A DNA stretch of 64,000 nt from Rattus norvegicus (GCF_036323735.1 NC_086021.1:163633976-163697975), one strand, 5' to 3'; shown: positions 43,526 to 55,475, numbered from the stretch's first letter. Numbers and translations are program-made. Notes: generated by a model not told the origin, from the letters alone.

Positions 43526-43815
43526 GTGCACACGGTGCATGCTTGCCATGGCTCATGATTCATGTATGGATGTCTAGATGACTTTGAGTGACAATCCCTG
43601 CCTTCCGTGTTGCTTGAGAGGAGTCTTTTTGTCGTTTGCTGTTACGTATGCTAGGCTAGCCGGCCCGTATGCTAGGCTAGCTGGCCCATGAGCTTCTGGG
43701 GATTCTCCTGTCTCAATTTCCCATTTCATGCCATGCCTAACTTTCTACCTGGGTTCTGGGGATTCAAATCCAGGTTTTCATGCTCGTGTGGCACACAATT
43801 ATCTACCAAGCCTGA
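43526..43815 (-). mobile_element. B4-type SINE with 21-bp tandem duplication, antisense
   Basis: GGGGATTCAAATCCAGGTTT TCATGC is a B4 head complement. A 21-bp unit starting GTATGCTAGGCTAGC is duplicated at 43646-43666 and 43667-43687 with one mismatch. Confidence 0.6.
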
Positions 43816-44204
43816 AGCTTGTGGTGAAAAGCAGCCATGGTTACACTCATAGCCCAAGGGTCGGAATTCAGAAGACCCAGACAGAGGCGTTCTATCTGAT
43901 GTTCTATCTGATCTACATAGTAACGAGCTGGGCTGCAGGCTCCTGCATCTCCTTCAGTCCCAGGCTCTGTGAATTACCACGTGCCTCACTGGGACTCGCT
44001 GGGGTTGTTAGTGGGAGCACAGAGCTCTTGAGTGACTGTCCCTATCAGCAGAGTAAGCAGCACACTTGTGACCCAGCCTTGGACAACACACAGAAACACT
44101 GGCTTGTAAACTCACCCAAGTGCAGGAGGTAAGGACTTAGAGACCAGCTCTGACAGGGACCTGGCTAGTTTTAAAAGAGCATGGAGGGCAGGAAAACCCA
44201 CTTT

Positions 44205-44278
44205 CTCTAGGTTGTAGAGCCCACTGCCTTGCCTATGCTAGGGTTAAATACTCTACCACTGAGCCATACCCCTGGCTT
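44205..44278 (-). mobile_element. ID-like head fragment, antisense
   Basis: TATGCTAGGGTTAAATACTC TACCACTGAGCCATACCCC matches the tRNA-Ala-type head complement, without an ID tail. Confidence 0.6.
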
Positions 44279-44644
44279 TTTACATAGTGTTTGGTATATT
44301 CCAGGTACAAATTAATTCATCTGGTCTCTGAACCTGTATTAAAATGTCATTTTTAATATATACATAGTCTATATTTATAAACTCTATATTTGCCACTGTG
44401 CTAGATTCTATAGCAATATACACATAGCTGCTTAAAGTTTTTAAAGGCGGACACATAAGAAATGTGTATACTAAAGACTTGAGTGAAGAATTCACCTCTG
44501 AACTCTGCTGTCTCCCCTCACCCTGCTGTCTCCCCTCACCCTGTCGTCATCTCCGGCCCACTGGGGGCATTACTTCTTTTCTCCCTGGGAACTTCTGTAG
44601 CTGCCTCACTGCTCTTCCTGCTGCCCACCTTGCCTAGCATGCTC

Positions 44645-44756
44645 AGACTCGGTGGCTTTCACCTGTAATCCCAGCACTTGGAGACAGAAGCCTGAGAAGT
44701 GTGAGTTTCGGGCCAATGAGATCTTCTCTTTTAAGGGAGGGAAAAAAAAAAAAAAG
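44645..44756 (+). mobile_element. B1 fragment, sense
   Basis: GGTGGCTTTCACCTGTAATC CCAGCACTTGGAGACAGAAG is the B1 5' half, ending in an A-run. Confidence 0.8.
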
Positions 44757-44838
44757 CTATCGTTCTCTCTCAAAAACTTCCCTGGTCCGCTTCCAGGCTT
44801 CAGGCTGAGTTCGCCTCTCTTTGTGTCTCTGTCTCTCT

Positions 44839-44985
44839 TCCCTCCTCCTCCTCCTCCTCCTCCTCCTCCTCCTCCTCCTCCTCCTCCTCCTCCTCCTCCT
44901 CCTCCTCCCTCCTCCCTCCTCCTCCTCCCCCTCCTCCCCCTCCTCCTCCTCCTCCTCCTCCTCCCCCTCCTCCTCCTCCTCCCCC
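44839..44985. repeat. (CCT)n homopyrimidine tract
   Basis: About 147 bp of C/T-only sequence, mostly perfect TCC triplets with CCCTCC variants towards the right. Confidence 0.98.
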
Positions 44986-45189
44986 ACCCACCTCCAACCC
45001 CTTTGTTTAGGGTTAAGTTAGACTTAGACTTGGGGCAGATGTACACTGAGCAAATGTGCAAGGAACATTTCCAAACTCTTAGATCCGCATCCCTTTTGGG
45101 AGTCGCCAGGACCCCGTGGGATGTGGACAGGAAAGGAACCTGGCTACTCCGAGGAGTATCGGGCGTGAGGGCAGCCGTGCTCCGGGAGG

Positions 45190-45204
45190 CCAGCAGGTGG
45201 CGCC
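45190..45204 (+). promoter_or_regulatory. Strong CTCF-like motif
   Basis: CCAGCAGGTGGCGCC matches every position of the CTCF core CCASYAGRKGGCRS. It lies in repeat-free, relatively CpG-rich intergenic sequence (45090-45245). Confidence 0.65.
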
Positions 45205-45582
45205 ATCTCCCAGGCAGTGAAGTAACACTGGTCCGGCTGGTGTGAGGAGGTGTTGGAAGGAGTGTCACTGAGAGTCTCCTCTCTTTGAACCCCTAGAGGA
45301 ATCTCATCGTCCTCACACACTCACTGACCTTTGCTTGCTGTCAGAGAGATGACACTATCAGTTGAGGGAAGGATGTGTGTGTTCTCTTCCTGCCAGAGGC
45401 AGATGGATATGAAGATTTCAGAGGGACCAGCAGGCCACTGAGACAGTCACAGGACTTACTTTCCCTGGCATATTTTACAGGGAAAGGAAATCTCCTCCTC
45501 AGGAGGGGCTGCTGGGATTACCTAGAAAGTTTTGCCTGCTTGGGCTACAGACAGTGTAAGACTGCTTCAAAGAAACAAAACA

Positions 45583-45970
45583 ATCTGGGTGGTGGCCCAC
45601 ACTTTGGCAGGAAGGTGAGAAGTTTGATATCATCCTCAGTTATATACAAAGTTTGAGTCAGCTTGGCCTACACGAGACCCTGTCTCAAGAAACAAAGCAA
45701 ATCAAACAAAGGAAACAGAAAAGCACAGAAGTCCTGGGATGTAGCTCGATTGGGAAAAGGCTTGCATCAAAGCCATCAATGCATCAAATTCAGTTCCGAC
45801 GGGTAGTACATGAAGCTGGGCATGGTGGGACACTTTTATAAACCCAGCCCTTGGAAGGTAGAGGCAAGAAGATTAGGAGTTCAAGGCCAACTTCAGAAAC
45901 ATGGCAAGTTTGAGTTCCAGGTCTGGGATACAGGACACCTTGTCTCAAGATACAACACAAGAAAAACCAA
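45583..45970 (+). mobile_element. B1 then B4-type (ID head + B1) SINEs, sense
   Basis: A diverged B1 (45583-45715) is followed by an ID-like head (about 45735-45810, GGGATGTAGCTCGATTGGGA). This joins a B1-like part (45811-45970, GCTGGGCATGGTGGGACACT), the composite B4 layout. Confidence 0.7.
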
Positions 45971-46025
45971 ACCTCAACAAGACTCTCGAGACAGTGAGTC
46001 CTAACTAGAAGTGGGTGCTGCAGAG

Positions 46026-46327
46026 TGTCTTAGGGTTTTACCGCCGTGAACAGACACCATGATCAAGGCAAGAATTATAAGGACAACATTTAATTGGGGC
46101 TGGCTCACAGGTTCAGAGGTTCAGTCCATTAACATCAAGGCAGGAACATGGCAGCATCCAGGCGGGCATGGTACAGGAGGAGCTAAGAGTTCTACATCTT
46201 CATCTGAAGGCTGCTAGGAGAAGACTGACTTCCAGGCAGCTAGGATGAGGGTCTTAAGGCTCAAGCCCACAGTGACACACCTCCTAACAGTGCCTCTCCC
46301 TGGGCCCAGCATAGACTAACCATCACA
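46026..46327 (-). mobile_element. Solo MaLR-type LTR, antisense, 5-bp TSD
   Basis: It starts TGTCTTAGGGTTTTACCGCC and ends CTAACCATCACA. It is flanked by perfect CAGAG at 46021-46025 and 46328-46332. Confidence 0.87.
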
Positions 46328-46539
46328 CAGAGTAAGAGCTCTATGTAGCTGCGAGTACTGAACAACTGTGGTACTTAACCTCCCTAGTCCAGCCCACCGC
46401 CATCTTTGCCAGCCATGACCTCCTGCTATCTGCCTACCGCCTCCCTGCACATCAGCCTCCAAAGGGCAGTTAGGGAAGCGTTTTAGCATCCAGCAGGTCT
46501 TGTCACTTTTCCACCTGACTCTTGTCCTTACAAGCTAAG

Positions 46540-46805
46540 ACGGAGCTGAGGAGACGGCTCCGTCCATAAAGTGCTTGCCATACATGCCTGAAGGTCTGAA
46601 TTTGTCCCCAGTGTCCAATCAAAAGCATCTGAGATAGGAGGAACTCCACGCTCACTCAGCACTAGATTCCAGAGAGAGACCCTACATCAAAAATGGCTGT
46701 GGAAGGCTCCTCAGGAATAACACTCGGAGCTGACGTCTAACCTCCACATGCATGTGTACACTGGAACATGGACACACAGACGTGCGTGCAGACACACACA
46801 TACCC
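46540..46805 (+). mobile_element. B4/RSINE-type SINE, sense
   Basis: GCTGAGGAGACGGCTCCGTC, TTGCCATACATGCCTGAAGG and a CA-rich tail with CCTCCACATGCATGTG are typical. Confidence 0.65.
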
Positions 46806-47039
46806 CAGTTGGGACTAGGCCTTTCAGCTTGGCTCTGGCTCCTCCCGCTCTGTATTTGGCTAACTCTCCGCTCGTACGTCCTGGCCTGGCGGCTCAGCAC
46901 TGCACTGTGGAAACCTCACACTTCCCTTTTCAATGCCTGTCTCTCCTACTGGACCATAAATTCACGGGGAGCAACAGCCATGATATTGTTATGCTTGGCA
47001 TTTCTACGAGCACTTTGTACTGCTGAACTGAACTAACTA

Positions 47040-48900
47040 AAACTGACAGCTGGCCGGTGACAGTAGGTTTTGGTAACAGGATCATTTAGGTAAATGGTAT
47101 CTTCGTGATGTAAAACCCTGTACATGTTCAGCCTGCCACGGGGTTAAGGGAGGGGCAAGGAACCTCAGCTCTGACTCTGGATCCCATACAGTGACTCTGA
47201 GAACTGTGAAAGGGGACGTCATTGTCACAAAGACGTTTGACCTTAGCCCCTGCCCCTGGCTTGTGTTAATGATCGGTTTATGTTCCTGTAAGGCAGATTG
47301 TCATTTCAGCTATCACGTTGGTTGTAAATCCATTTGTCTTTCCTGTTCCCTCCCTCTCCACCCATGCCTGTGCGCGGATCATCCTTTGTCACCCTGGCCT
47401 TTGAGGACAGTGGCCAGGCTGAGTCATGTAGAGGATTTGGTGTCCTGTGGAGAGCCCAGTGCCGGGCTCAGTCCCATCTGTCAGACAGTCTGCTGTCACA
47501 CTGTGATTGTCCCGGACGACCCTTTTCCGGCCTCTACACTCCCTCTAACAGCAGGCAGCATGTGCTAGGTATACCTGGGTGCCCAGTATGATATGGAGGG
47601 CTTTCTCACGTGACCCTCAGGGGCCATCATGGTGCCCATCACTGTTCAGATGAGAAAAGTCTCTGAGGAACGACCAGACTTAACAATGTGCGGTGCCAAC
47701 TTCCCACTCACCCGCCCTGAGTGTACTGGGGCCCAGGGCTACAGGCCAGCTCTTAGGACTAGGAGAAGCAGAACCAGTACCTGAGCCGATGCTCTGGCCT
47801 GGTGTGTCTTACAACTCGGGAGCAGCCCTGTCTCTCCTGGAGGCAGGATGGCTGTGCAGGTCAGACACAGGCAGGCAGGAGCTGCGGTCTCAGCAGGAGG
47901 ATGGTTTCCCAGCCTTACTTTCCAGCCTAGTGTGCGTGGGGCGGGGGGGGGGGTGTCAGCACCCACATATCTGGGTGGGGTGGGTATGTGAGGAGAAGGT
48001 GGCTCTGATCCTGGGCCCGTTGGAGAGTGAAACAGACAGAGTCCTATGGGGACTCTTTCCTGTCCTGCTCCAGTGAATTCCAGAACAGATTCCTGGTGGT
48101 GCATGTGCCGGGCTGTTCTGAGCTGCGTAGACCACCCCACACAGCTCGTCTGAGGAAGTGACTAGGTAAGGTCAGCTGGTTCAGGTCCTCCCCAGGCTGA
48201 GGCTTCAGGGTACCTTGCAAAGGCAATTTCCAGCTGGCTGGAGACCATCAGGTCCCTTTCTGTGTAGACAAGTGGAAACAGGCAAGTGGGTCTGTTTCCC
48301 CAGGCTGCCCGAACATCACCAGACACTGGCTTGCTGCAGTCGTGAGGAGACACACTGCCTCATACTTCAAACTGTCTTTAAATGATAGAGAGGTATTCCT
48401 CCCTGCTTCAAGAGGCCCTTCGTTGTCTGAAGTTGAGGTGGTGGGGAGTCCCTCCTAGGGACTCTGGGCAGCCCTTGGTCCTCTCTGGCCCCATGACATC
48501 TTTGGCATGTCCTCACATCAGAGCCACCACTATCTTCTCTCATCTTCATGAAGACACTTGTCATTGGCATCAGAGTGACATGCTGAATGATGTCACCTTA
48601 CAACCTGACTCAAGCCCATCTATGAAGAGCCTTTATTCAGGAATGCCACATTCACAGGGTCTGGTGGGGACATATGCTCTGAGGGATCACCTACCCAAGG
48701 CTGTACTGAAGTGAGTCCAGAGGACATTTCAAGGACGGCACTGGCGGCAGTGACACCCCCTCTGTTGACACTTGAGGACGTAGGTCAGGCTGGGCCCTGG
48801 TAAGGAAGGCTTTTGTCCCATGCATCAGTCCTGGGCCCAGGGGCCCTCTCTGGCAAAGCACTCTCCCCAAACATATTTTACTCATAAACAGGCCAATTAA
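47040..48900. other. Intergenic stretch, mostly unique
   Basis: I see a weak MIR phrase near 47600-47690 (CACTGTTCAGATGAGAAAAG) and a G-run at 47940-47955. No open frame resembles a known protein and no splice-site/CpG combination suggests a gene. Confidence 0.55.
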
Positions 48901-49089
48901 GAAGGCAAATGTTTTCAAACAGGAGGATTTATTGGCACAGAGTGTGCCATCCCTCCAGCACAAGGAGTGGGCGTGCATGTGGAGCCATCTGGAGGGGCTA
49001 TTTGTCATTTTTATTTAGTTACGAGGTTTTGGATTGTTACTGGCAGGGTTTCATGAGGACTGAGCAGGGATCCCTAGAGGTGGGACCAC

Positions 49090-49464
49090 AGGCCGTGTAC
49101 ACATGTGTGTGTCAGTCTGTCAGACATGCAAACCTAATGTCTATGTGCACATGTGTGTGTCTGTCTGTCAAACATGCCAACCTAGTGTCTGAGTCCATGT
49201 GTGTGTGCTTGTGGGACTACTTATGCTTGCACACCCCTGTGTTTCTGTCTTCTCTGAGTGTGCACATATATACCTCTGTGTATGAAAGAGCTTGTGTGCA
49301 CGGGACCATAAGTTGGCCTAAATATATATATGTGCATGCCAGGGCATAAGTATACAGGGACATATGTGGACTTGTATATATGCCTAGTACATGTACACAC
49401 ATGTCTACACTTCTCTGTGTGGATTCACCCATGGCCTAGAGGGTGCTTGCATGTCACAGCCCCC

Positions 49465-49505
<41 letters not shown>
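49090..49505. repeat. Degenerate TGTG-rich region ending in (CA)n
   Basis: 49090-49430 has repeated ATGTGTGTGTCTGTCTGTCA-like phrases; two near-copies of about 57 bp start near 49097 and 49150. A perfect CA array occupies 49466-49505. Confidence 0.75.
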
Positions 49506-49507
<2 letters not shown>

Positions 49508-49610
49508 CACACTTTAACTTCTTGGCAGCAGTGAACAACTCTGTGCTCCCTCCCTGGCCACCTCCCCTGTCACTGTCCTCTCATCTCTCTTCTCTGTGTG
49601 TCCTTCTCTT

Positions 49611-50073
49611 AGTTGGAATGAGAGTGGCCCCCATAGGTTGATATATTTGAATACTTGGTCACCAGTTAGTAGAACTGTTTGAGAAGGCTTAGGGGGTGTG
49701 GCCTCGTTGGAGGAGGTGTATCACTGGGGCAGCTATGGCATTTCCAGTTAGCTCTCTCTGTCTTCTTTTTTCTTTCTTTCTTTCTTTTTTTTTTTTTTTT
49801 TTCGGAGTTGGGGACCGAACCCAGGGCCTTGCACTTGCTAGGCAAGCGCTCTACCACTGAGCTAAATCCCCAACCCCTAGCTCTCTCTGTCTTGTGATTG
49901 TGAACCCTCAGCTCCATCCTGCTCCAACGCTATGCCTCCTGCTGCCACGACCCCCACCCCATGATCATCTGACTCTAGCCCTCTGCAACCGTGAGCCCCA
50001 AATCAAACACTTTCTTTCGGAAGTTGCCTTGGTCATGGCATTTGGTCACAGCAATTCTAAAGTAACCAAGACA
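49611..50073 (+). mobile_element. MaLR-type LTR, sense, split by an ID
   Basis: It begins AGTTGGAATGAGAGTGGCCC CCATAGG and ends AGTTGCCTTGGTCATGGCAT ... AAAGTAACCAAGACA, as in the 39704 LTR. The ID at 49765-49877 interrupts it. Confidence 0.75.
49765..49877 (-). mobile_element. ID SINE, antisense, nested in an LTR
   Basis: A T/C-rich tail plus ID complement. The perfect duplication TAGCTCTCTCTGTCTT lies at 49749-49764 and 49878-49893. Confidence 0.97.
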
Positions 50074-50074
50074 T

Positions 50075-51890
50075 CTTGTCTTTGTTTAGACCAGGAGTCC
50101 CCAGGAGCAGGTCTCAGGAATGACAGCCTGTGTTGGATCCCATGTTGGCCTTGTATTGCTCTTACAAGGACTTGTCTTGGCGAAGAGCTCTACTGTCCTG
50201 TTTTGATTGGAACAAGTAATTGGGTCTCTCTGAGTTTCCCAGAAGCTGACAGAGGTATAGCTGTAGAAATCCTGGCAAGCACCATGACCTCTGACCCGAA
50301 GCCTCTGCCTACAGGGATGACGAGGACAGGTGCAGAATGTGGATCCTGTCCAAGCGGTGACCAGCCAGAGACAGCTATTCTGGGGTTTCCCAGCTCATGT
50401 TTCCCAAGACAAGCTAGAGAGCTCAAATAATGTTTTTCTTTTCTCTTTCTTTGTTCTCTCATACAACACATCCCCACCCTCCCCTCCCGCCTCTCCTGCC
50501 TGTCCCCCCACTTCCTTTCCAGATCCACTGTTCCTCCGTTTCCTTTCAGAAAAGGAGCTCACAGATTTTGTACAGGCCAAATTGAGTTGTGCGTAGGGAG
50601 GGGCCTAAGGCTGCCCACCTGCCACCACCTACGCCCACTGTCCTGGCACATTGTCAGCCCTGTGACTTTAGGAGCCATTGCCAGACTGGTCTTACAGCCA
50701 GACCACCTGTGGGTCCCACTGCCCCTGGAGACTGGACGTGGAACGCCATCTTTCTCTCCCTCTGCGCCATCTCGCCAGCCACTCAGTCCTGTTACCTCTG
50801 CTCTTGCGGTGTTTCTCTCTGGGACCCAGTGACAGCCTACTCTTGCCTCCCCTGGCTTCTGGCTTGTGGCAAGGTCTTTAAAACTCTTTGGGACTGTCCT
50901 CTGTCACCTCCAACTTCATCCTCACCTATTCCCATTGGCATTGAAAGGTTCGGCCATTGCAAGCTACGCATTTCTATTGTCTCTGGACTGTGCATATGCT
51001 GTTCTCTTTCCAGGTTCCTCCATTTCCCATCATTCCCACTCATTCTTCGAAGCCCCATGGGAAGCCCCTCCAACCCAGAAAGGGGTGGAAACGGCTTTTA
51101 GGATTTTTTAAGATTGCGCCTGCCACAGAGATGCTGTTCAATCAGCCTGCATACTTTCTCCTTGAGCCAATGGCTTCTTCAGTTACTGTGGAGGGAGAAC
51201 CTCAGGCACTCGCTTGTCTAGAGACTGGACAGTTTGATGCATTCGGGAGCCACCTCACAGCCCTCCCTAGCCTTGGCCCCATCCATGATATCACCTGCAA
51301 ACTCCACCAGCCTGTTTCTCATCAAATAGGCACTTTGGTGCCTTTTCTATGACTTGTGTTAGTCATGGCAAATTCTGATTTTTACTGCCCCATTTTAGAA
51401 TGTGACGTTCCGGGCTGTAAAGACATAATCAGCTCTCATAAGAGATGGCTTCTCCGGCACTCAGGTGGTGGGAGGTTGGGTGGCGGCAGCATGATTGGAA
51501 CTCTTAAGTATCTAAAGTGACTGTTGCAAGTCCCTGGAGCCACAATTCAATCAGCCTTTCCCAACACGAAATTCAACGGAGAGCGTTAAAAAGAGATGGC
51601 AGGGGATGGAAATGAGAGGAGGAAACTGCTCAGGATGGAATTGAGTTCTGACGTCACTTGATGGAAGGGTTGAAATGAGCAGCCTCCTCGACCCCTCCCC
51701 ATGCATCTTCTCCTGCTCTGCTGAATGGAACCTGGGTTGCTTCCTGCTCTTCTGGAAGAACCACTCAAAGTGGTTTTTTCTTTCCTTCTCTCTCCTTCCT
51801 TTCCCCATGTTTCCTGAGTACCCACTGTCTTCGAGGTACCACTTTAGGGGCTGGGGTATAACATTGAACAGTCAGCTGTGGTCCTGATTC
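50075..51890. other. Intergenic stretch without recognised repeats
   Basis: It includes a long pyrimidine tract ending in CTTTCCAG (about 50430-50522) that resembles a splice acceptor. I see no matching donor or protein-like frame. Confidence 0.5.
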
Positions 51891-51894
51891 TTTG

Positions 51895-52036
51895 TTTTAG
51901 GAGTGTGGGGGAGACAGGATCTCACTCTGAGGTCCTGGCTGGCCTCGAACTTACTTTGTAAACCACTTTGTCCTTGAACTCCCAGAGACTTGCCTGCCTC
52001 TGCCCCTGCAAGTGCTAGGGTTACAGATGTGTGCCT
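51895..52036 (-). mobile_element. B1 SINE, antisense
   Basis: GAGACAGGATCTCACTCTGA, GGCCTCGAACTTACTTTG and GGGTTACAGATGTGTGCC with a short internal duplication. Confidence 0.75.
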
Positions 52037-52353
52037 GTTCTTTTTCAGGTTCAAGCCTCCCTCCCCCACCCCCTCCATACTTACCAGCAGTATGAAGTGC
52101 CACGATGCCTCAGAAATGGCGACTGTGGCCAGGCGCATGCACCATATATCCCAATTCTAAAGAGCATAGTTAAATTGTGGCAAGGAATAGCCTGCAAAGC
52201 TAACAAAAGACAGAGACACACTCTGTTCCCAGCCACTCTCCTGGCTGCATGACCTTTCCCGGCTCCATCAGCATAAAACAGCGAGAGACCATGAGGGTCA
52301 TTGAATCATAGCTCGTTGGTCTGGGAGGGAAGCATTTACTACCCATCCTTTAC

Positions 52354-52384
52354 GGGGGGGGGGGGGCGGGGGCGGGGAGGGCGG
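52354..52384 (+). other. Long G-run, G-quadruplex-type
   Basis: Thirteen consecutive G bases, then CGGGGGCGGGGAGGGCGG. Confidence 0.85.
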
Positions 52385-52822
52385 ACTTCAGAGGGAACAC
52401 TTACAGAGATAGGGATGTCTAGAAGGGTCGGGGCCTCGAACCATGTGAGGGATTCTTAGGCAGTTGCCTGGCCTCTGACCTGTGTTCCTGGTCCGGAAGC
52501 CATGAGTGGGCAGCAGGGAGGCGTTGTCAGACCCTGGAGGAGATTGGTGGGGGCCGCGTGCGGGGACAAGGCATGAGGGGGCACCAGGAAGGCTGTGGGA
52601 ACTTAGCAGTGAGTCTCCAGCACAAATTAGGTCTCATTACCTTTTTGTGTGTATGCGTTGCGGGAGTGTGTTTGCGTGTGTCCGTGTGGGTGCTCTTATG
52701 CATTTGAAGGACAATGTTAGGTGTCTTCCTCAGGAGCGATCTCAGCACCTGGGAGGCAGCCTCTGCACCCTGTTGAGTACCAGGCCAGAGTGGCTGAATT
52801 AAGGTGGAGAGGACAGACTTGG

Positions 52823-52836
52823 ACAGCAGGGGGCAG
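52823..52836 (+). promoter_or_regulatory. CTCF-like motif
   Basis: ACAGCAGGGGGCAG matches 13 of 14 positions of CCASYAGRKGGCRS, same strand as the motif at 45190. Confidence 0.45.
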
Positions 52837-53224
52837 ACCTGAGCAAGGTGCCAGAGGCACGTGGGGGAGGGGGAGGAAGGGGTGGGGATGGGGGAGCACT
52901 GATTCACAGACCGCTGGGTTGCTGGAGGCAGCAAAAGGCAGGAATAGCTATGGTTGATGTCAGGCCCAGCGAGAGGCAAGGCATTAGGGAACAATCTAGA
53001 AGCTGCAGACTCAGTGGTCTGGGGAAAGACTGGGCTGCAGAAATAGCACGGGCAGTCTGGCAAGGAGCCGCCATGGCTGTTTTGAGCGGACAGAAGCCTT
53101 GGAAGAGAGGAGCAAGGGGGACACTGAAGCTGTAAGTGACAGAAGTTCTGGGAGAATGGGACTCCAGCGTAGGCCCTCTGACAAGTTCATTGTCACATGA
53201 TTAAAATTATCCATATTTGAAAAG

Positions 53225-53356
53225 AATTTAGAGTTGGAGACATGGCACTGTGGATCCGTGCACCAACACGGGGATCTGAGTTCTCTCTGCAGACAGGCAG
53301 CAGGAGAAAATGACACCACAAGTTGCTTTCTCCACCGAATGCTGTGACAGTTGCAC

Positions 53357-53398
<42 letters not shown>
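53225..53398 (+). mobile_element. B4-type SINE fragment with (TAA)n tail
   Basis: GTTGGAGACATGGCACTGTG and GGGGATCTGAGTTC resemble a SINE head. The tail has become a TAA array at 53358-53398. Confidence 0.55.
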
Positions 53399-53699
53399 TA
53401 TTTTTAAGAATAGAATTAAACTTTTAAAATTTGGGTTCAGAAACATGTTTTAGGAAAAAGCATAGACAAGAATGTAACAGTGGAGTGGGCACTGCCCTTC
53501 CCAATACTTGTACCTTACAAAGTCTCCTGTTCCCTGCAGTTCCCATTTTCCAGAGAGGGTTGTAGCATTGGCTTTAAAGTGGGCTCTGATGGCTGGCTGG
53601 GGGTGATAAACTGTCTCCCCCCTTACCCTGGCCACAGAGGATTTGGTACAGAATCCACTCATCCTGAGCAGAGAATGAAGTCTGTCTTCCTTTCATGTG

Positions 53700-53857
53700 T
53701 CTGAGTGCTCTGCTGCATGTACACCTGCCCGCCAGAAGAGGGCATCAGATCTAATTACAGATGGCTGTGAGCCACCATGTGCTTGCTGGGATTTGAACTC
53801 AGGACCTCTGAAAGAGCAGACAGTGCTCTTAACTGCTGAGCCATCTCTCCAGCCCAA
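53700..53857 (-). mobile_element. B2 SINE, antisense
   Basis: CCAGAAGAGGGCATCAGATC, CTGTGAGCCACCATGTGCTT and TGCTGAGCCATCTCTCCAGCCC. The tail end lacks the AT-rich part. Confidence 0.93.
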
Positions 53858-53859
53858 AA

Positions 53860-55320
53860 CATGCTTCTTTCCCTTAGAGAACATACAAGCTAGTGAAAAT
53901 TGTTATTTGTGAAGCCACTACCGTCAGCCATTAACCCAGAGAAAAGATGTGTAAGGAAGATGCTAGCTCGAGGGGCCAACGCTGTGCTCCCTCTCATCCC
54001 AAAGCTGCCCGGAATCCTCCCTTAGATCTTTCCTCTGGCTCCCACAGCCTACCTGGGAGCCCGAGATGCTAGCTCAGGGCGGATAGCCAAATCCACCCCT
54101 AAACGAGGGGCTGAGCTCTGCACTGAAGAATCATGCCCTTCATTTCGTCCTGCATTTTACACCACCGTGTAAAATTTTCCATTAATTCCTCAGAATAAAA
54201 TGTAGTGGCTGTTAATTTTTGACGCCTGGGAAGTAGCCAGCTGAATGCCTTTTTTATGCCCGAAACTATTTTCCACTATTAGGGAAGTATAATAAAAAGT
54301 TGTCTTTCCTTGATTTTATTTTTTAATTAAGTGGGAAGTTCTGGGCAGCCGTGCTGCAGGAGCTGTGGCCTGAGGAAGGAGCAGAGAAAGGACTAAAGCC
54401 GCTTCCCCTTCCCAACGGCATTTCCACAGCCAGACCCCAACCCTCAGAAGCAGGCAGCATCGCTTTATGGCCCAAACCATAAAGAACCCTGAATCTTCTT
54501 ATTTTCCAAGCCTGTGAGAGGCAGTGTGGGCTCTGACTTCAAGCAGATCTGTAGGCATACATTTTTTTGCAACCTATTTTTAATAAGGGTTCAACCTCTC
54601 CTCTAGCCCACCACCCAGCAGAGGCAGTGGAGGAGAAAAGCTATTAGGAGATGGGGGAGTGGACTTCTGTAGCAACAGTTCTTTGGGGGCGAGCTTGATC
54701 TTCTTTGGTAGCAGTTTAGTTCCATAGCAAACACCAAATCAGCAGCTTCAGTCCAGTCCTCTAGGCGGGCAGACACCAGGCAGCTGTAGTTCAATCCTGA
54801 GGAAACCGCCAGGCTCACCAACCAGCCTAAGGGGAGGGCACAGAAATGGCAAGGTACCAAAAGAACCTCTCAATGGCGGCCTTACCACAAGTTGAGCTCA
54901 ACGACACTACGTCAGATGAACCAATACCTGTGTACGGTTAGCAAGGAATAGTGAGGTGGAGCAAACCAAGGCTCAGTGCTTGTCTGCCACCATCTGTGGG
55001 GTCATAGTTACACGCCCTCATCACGTGTCCTTCCATGAGTTTGCTGTAGCGAGACAACCTTTCCCTTGTGTCTGCTTCAGGAAAACATTCTTTCTGCTTT
55101 AGCAAGGCATCCTTCCACCTGTGTGCCCCAGCAAAACATCATTTGACATAACTAATGTTCCAGAGAACTAGAAGTTTCCACTTCACAGACCTGGGCTGAA
55201 ATATTAGTGTCTCAACTCTTTAAATTTATTGGTATGAGAATGAGCGAGCGCGTGCTCATGGAGGTCAGAGGTCACCCACGGGTGTCCTTTCTCAGGACAC
55301 CATTTGTAACGGCCAACCAA
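53860..55320. other. Intergenic stretch, largely unidentified
   Basis: It contains an AT-rich repeat-free block (54160-54345). A region (about 54600-55165) has repeated GCAAAACATC/GCAAGGCATCC phrases that may be an old LTR I cannot name. No gene signal. Confidence 0.45.
54160..54345. promoter_or_regulatory. Possible conserved non-coding element
   Basis: AT-rich, repeat-free sequence with TCCATTAATTCCTCAG, GCTGTTAATTTTTGACG and TTTTTTAATTAAGTGG. The composition resembles homeodomain-type enhancers. Inference only. Confidence 0.2.
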
Positions 55321-55323
55321 CTT

Positions 55324-55475
55324 TGCTGGGCAGTGGTGGTGCACGCCTTTAATCCCAGCACATGGGAGGCAGAGGCAGGCAGATCTCTATAAGTTTGAGG
55401 CCAATGTGGTCTACAGAGCTAGTTCTAGACCAGAGAGGGCTACTCAGAAAGACCCTGTCCCAGAAAACAAAACGA
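55324..55475 (+). mobile_element. B1 SINE, sense
   Basis: GCTGGGCAGTGGTGGTGCAC GCCTTTAATCCCAGCACATG and the GACCCTGTCCCAGAAAACAAA tail are near-consensus. Confidence 0.95.

Noticed and set aside
44606..45268. 220-residue Gly/Arg-rich and 197-residue Pro-rich frames
   Set aside because: They arise from the (CCT)n tract and its complement.
50430..50550. Possible splice acceptor and exon of an intergenic transcript
   Set aside because: A long pyrimidine tract ends in CCAG, but I found no donor, conserved frame or poly(A) signal in a consistent arrangement.
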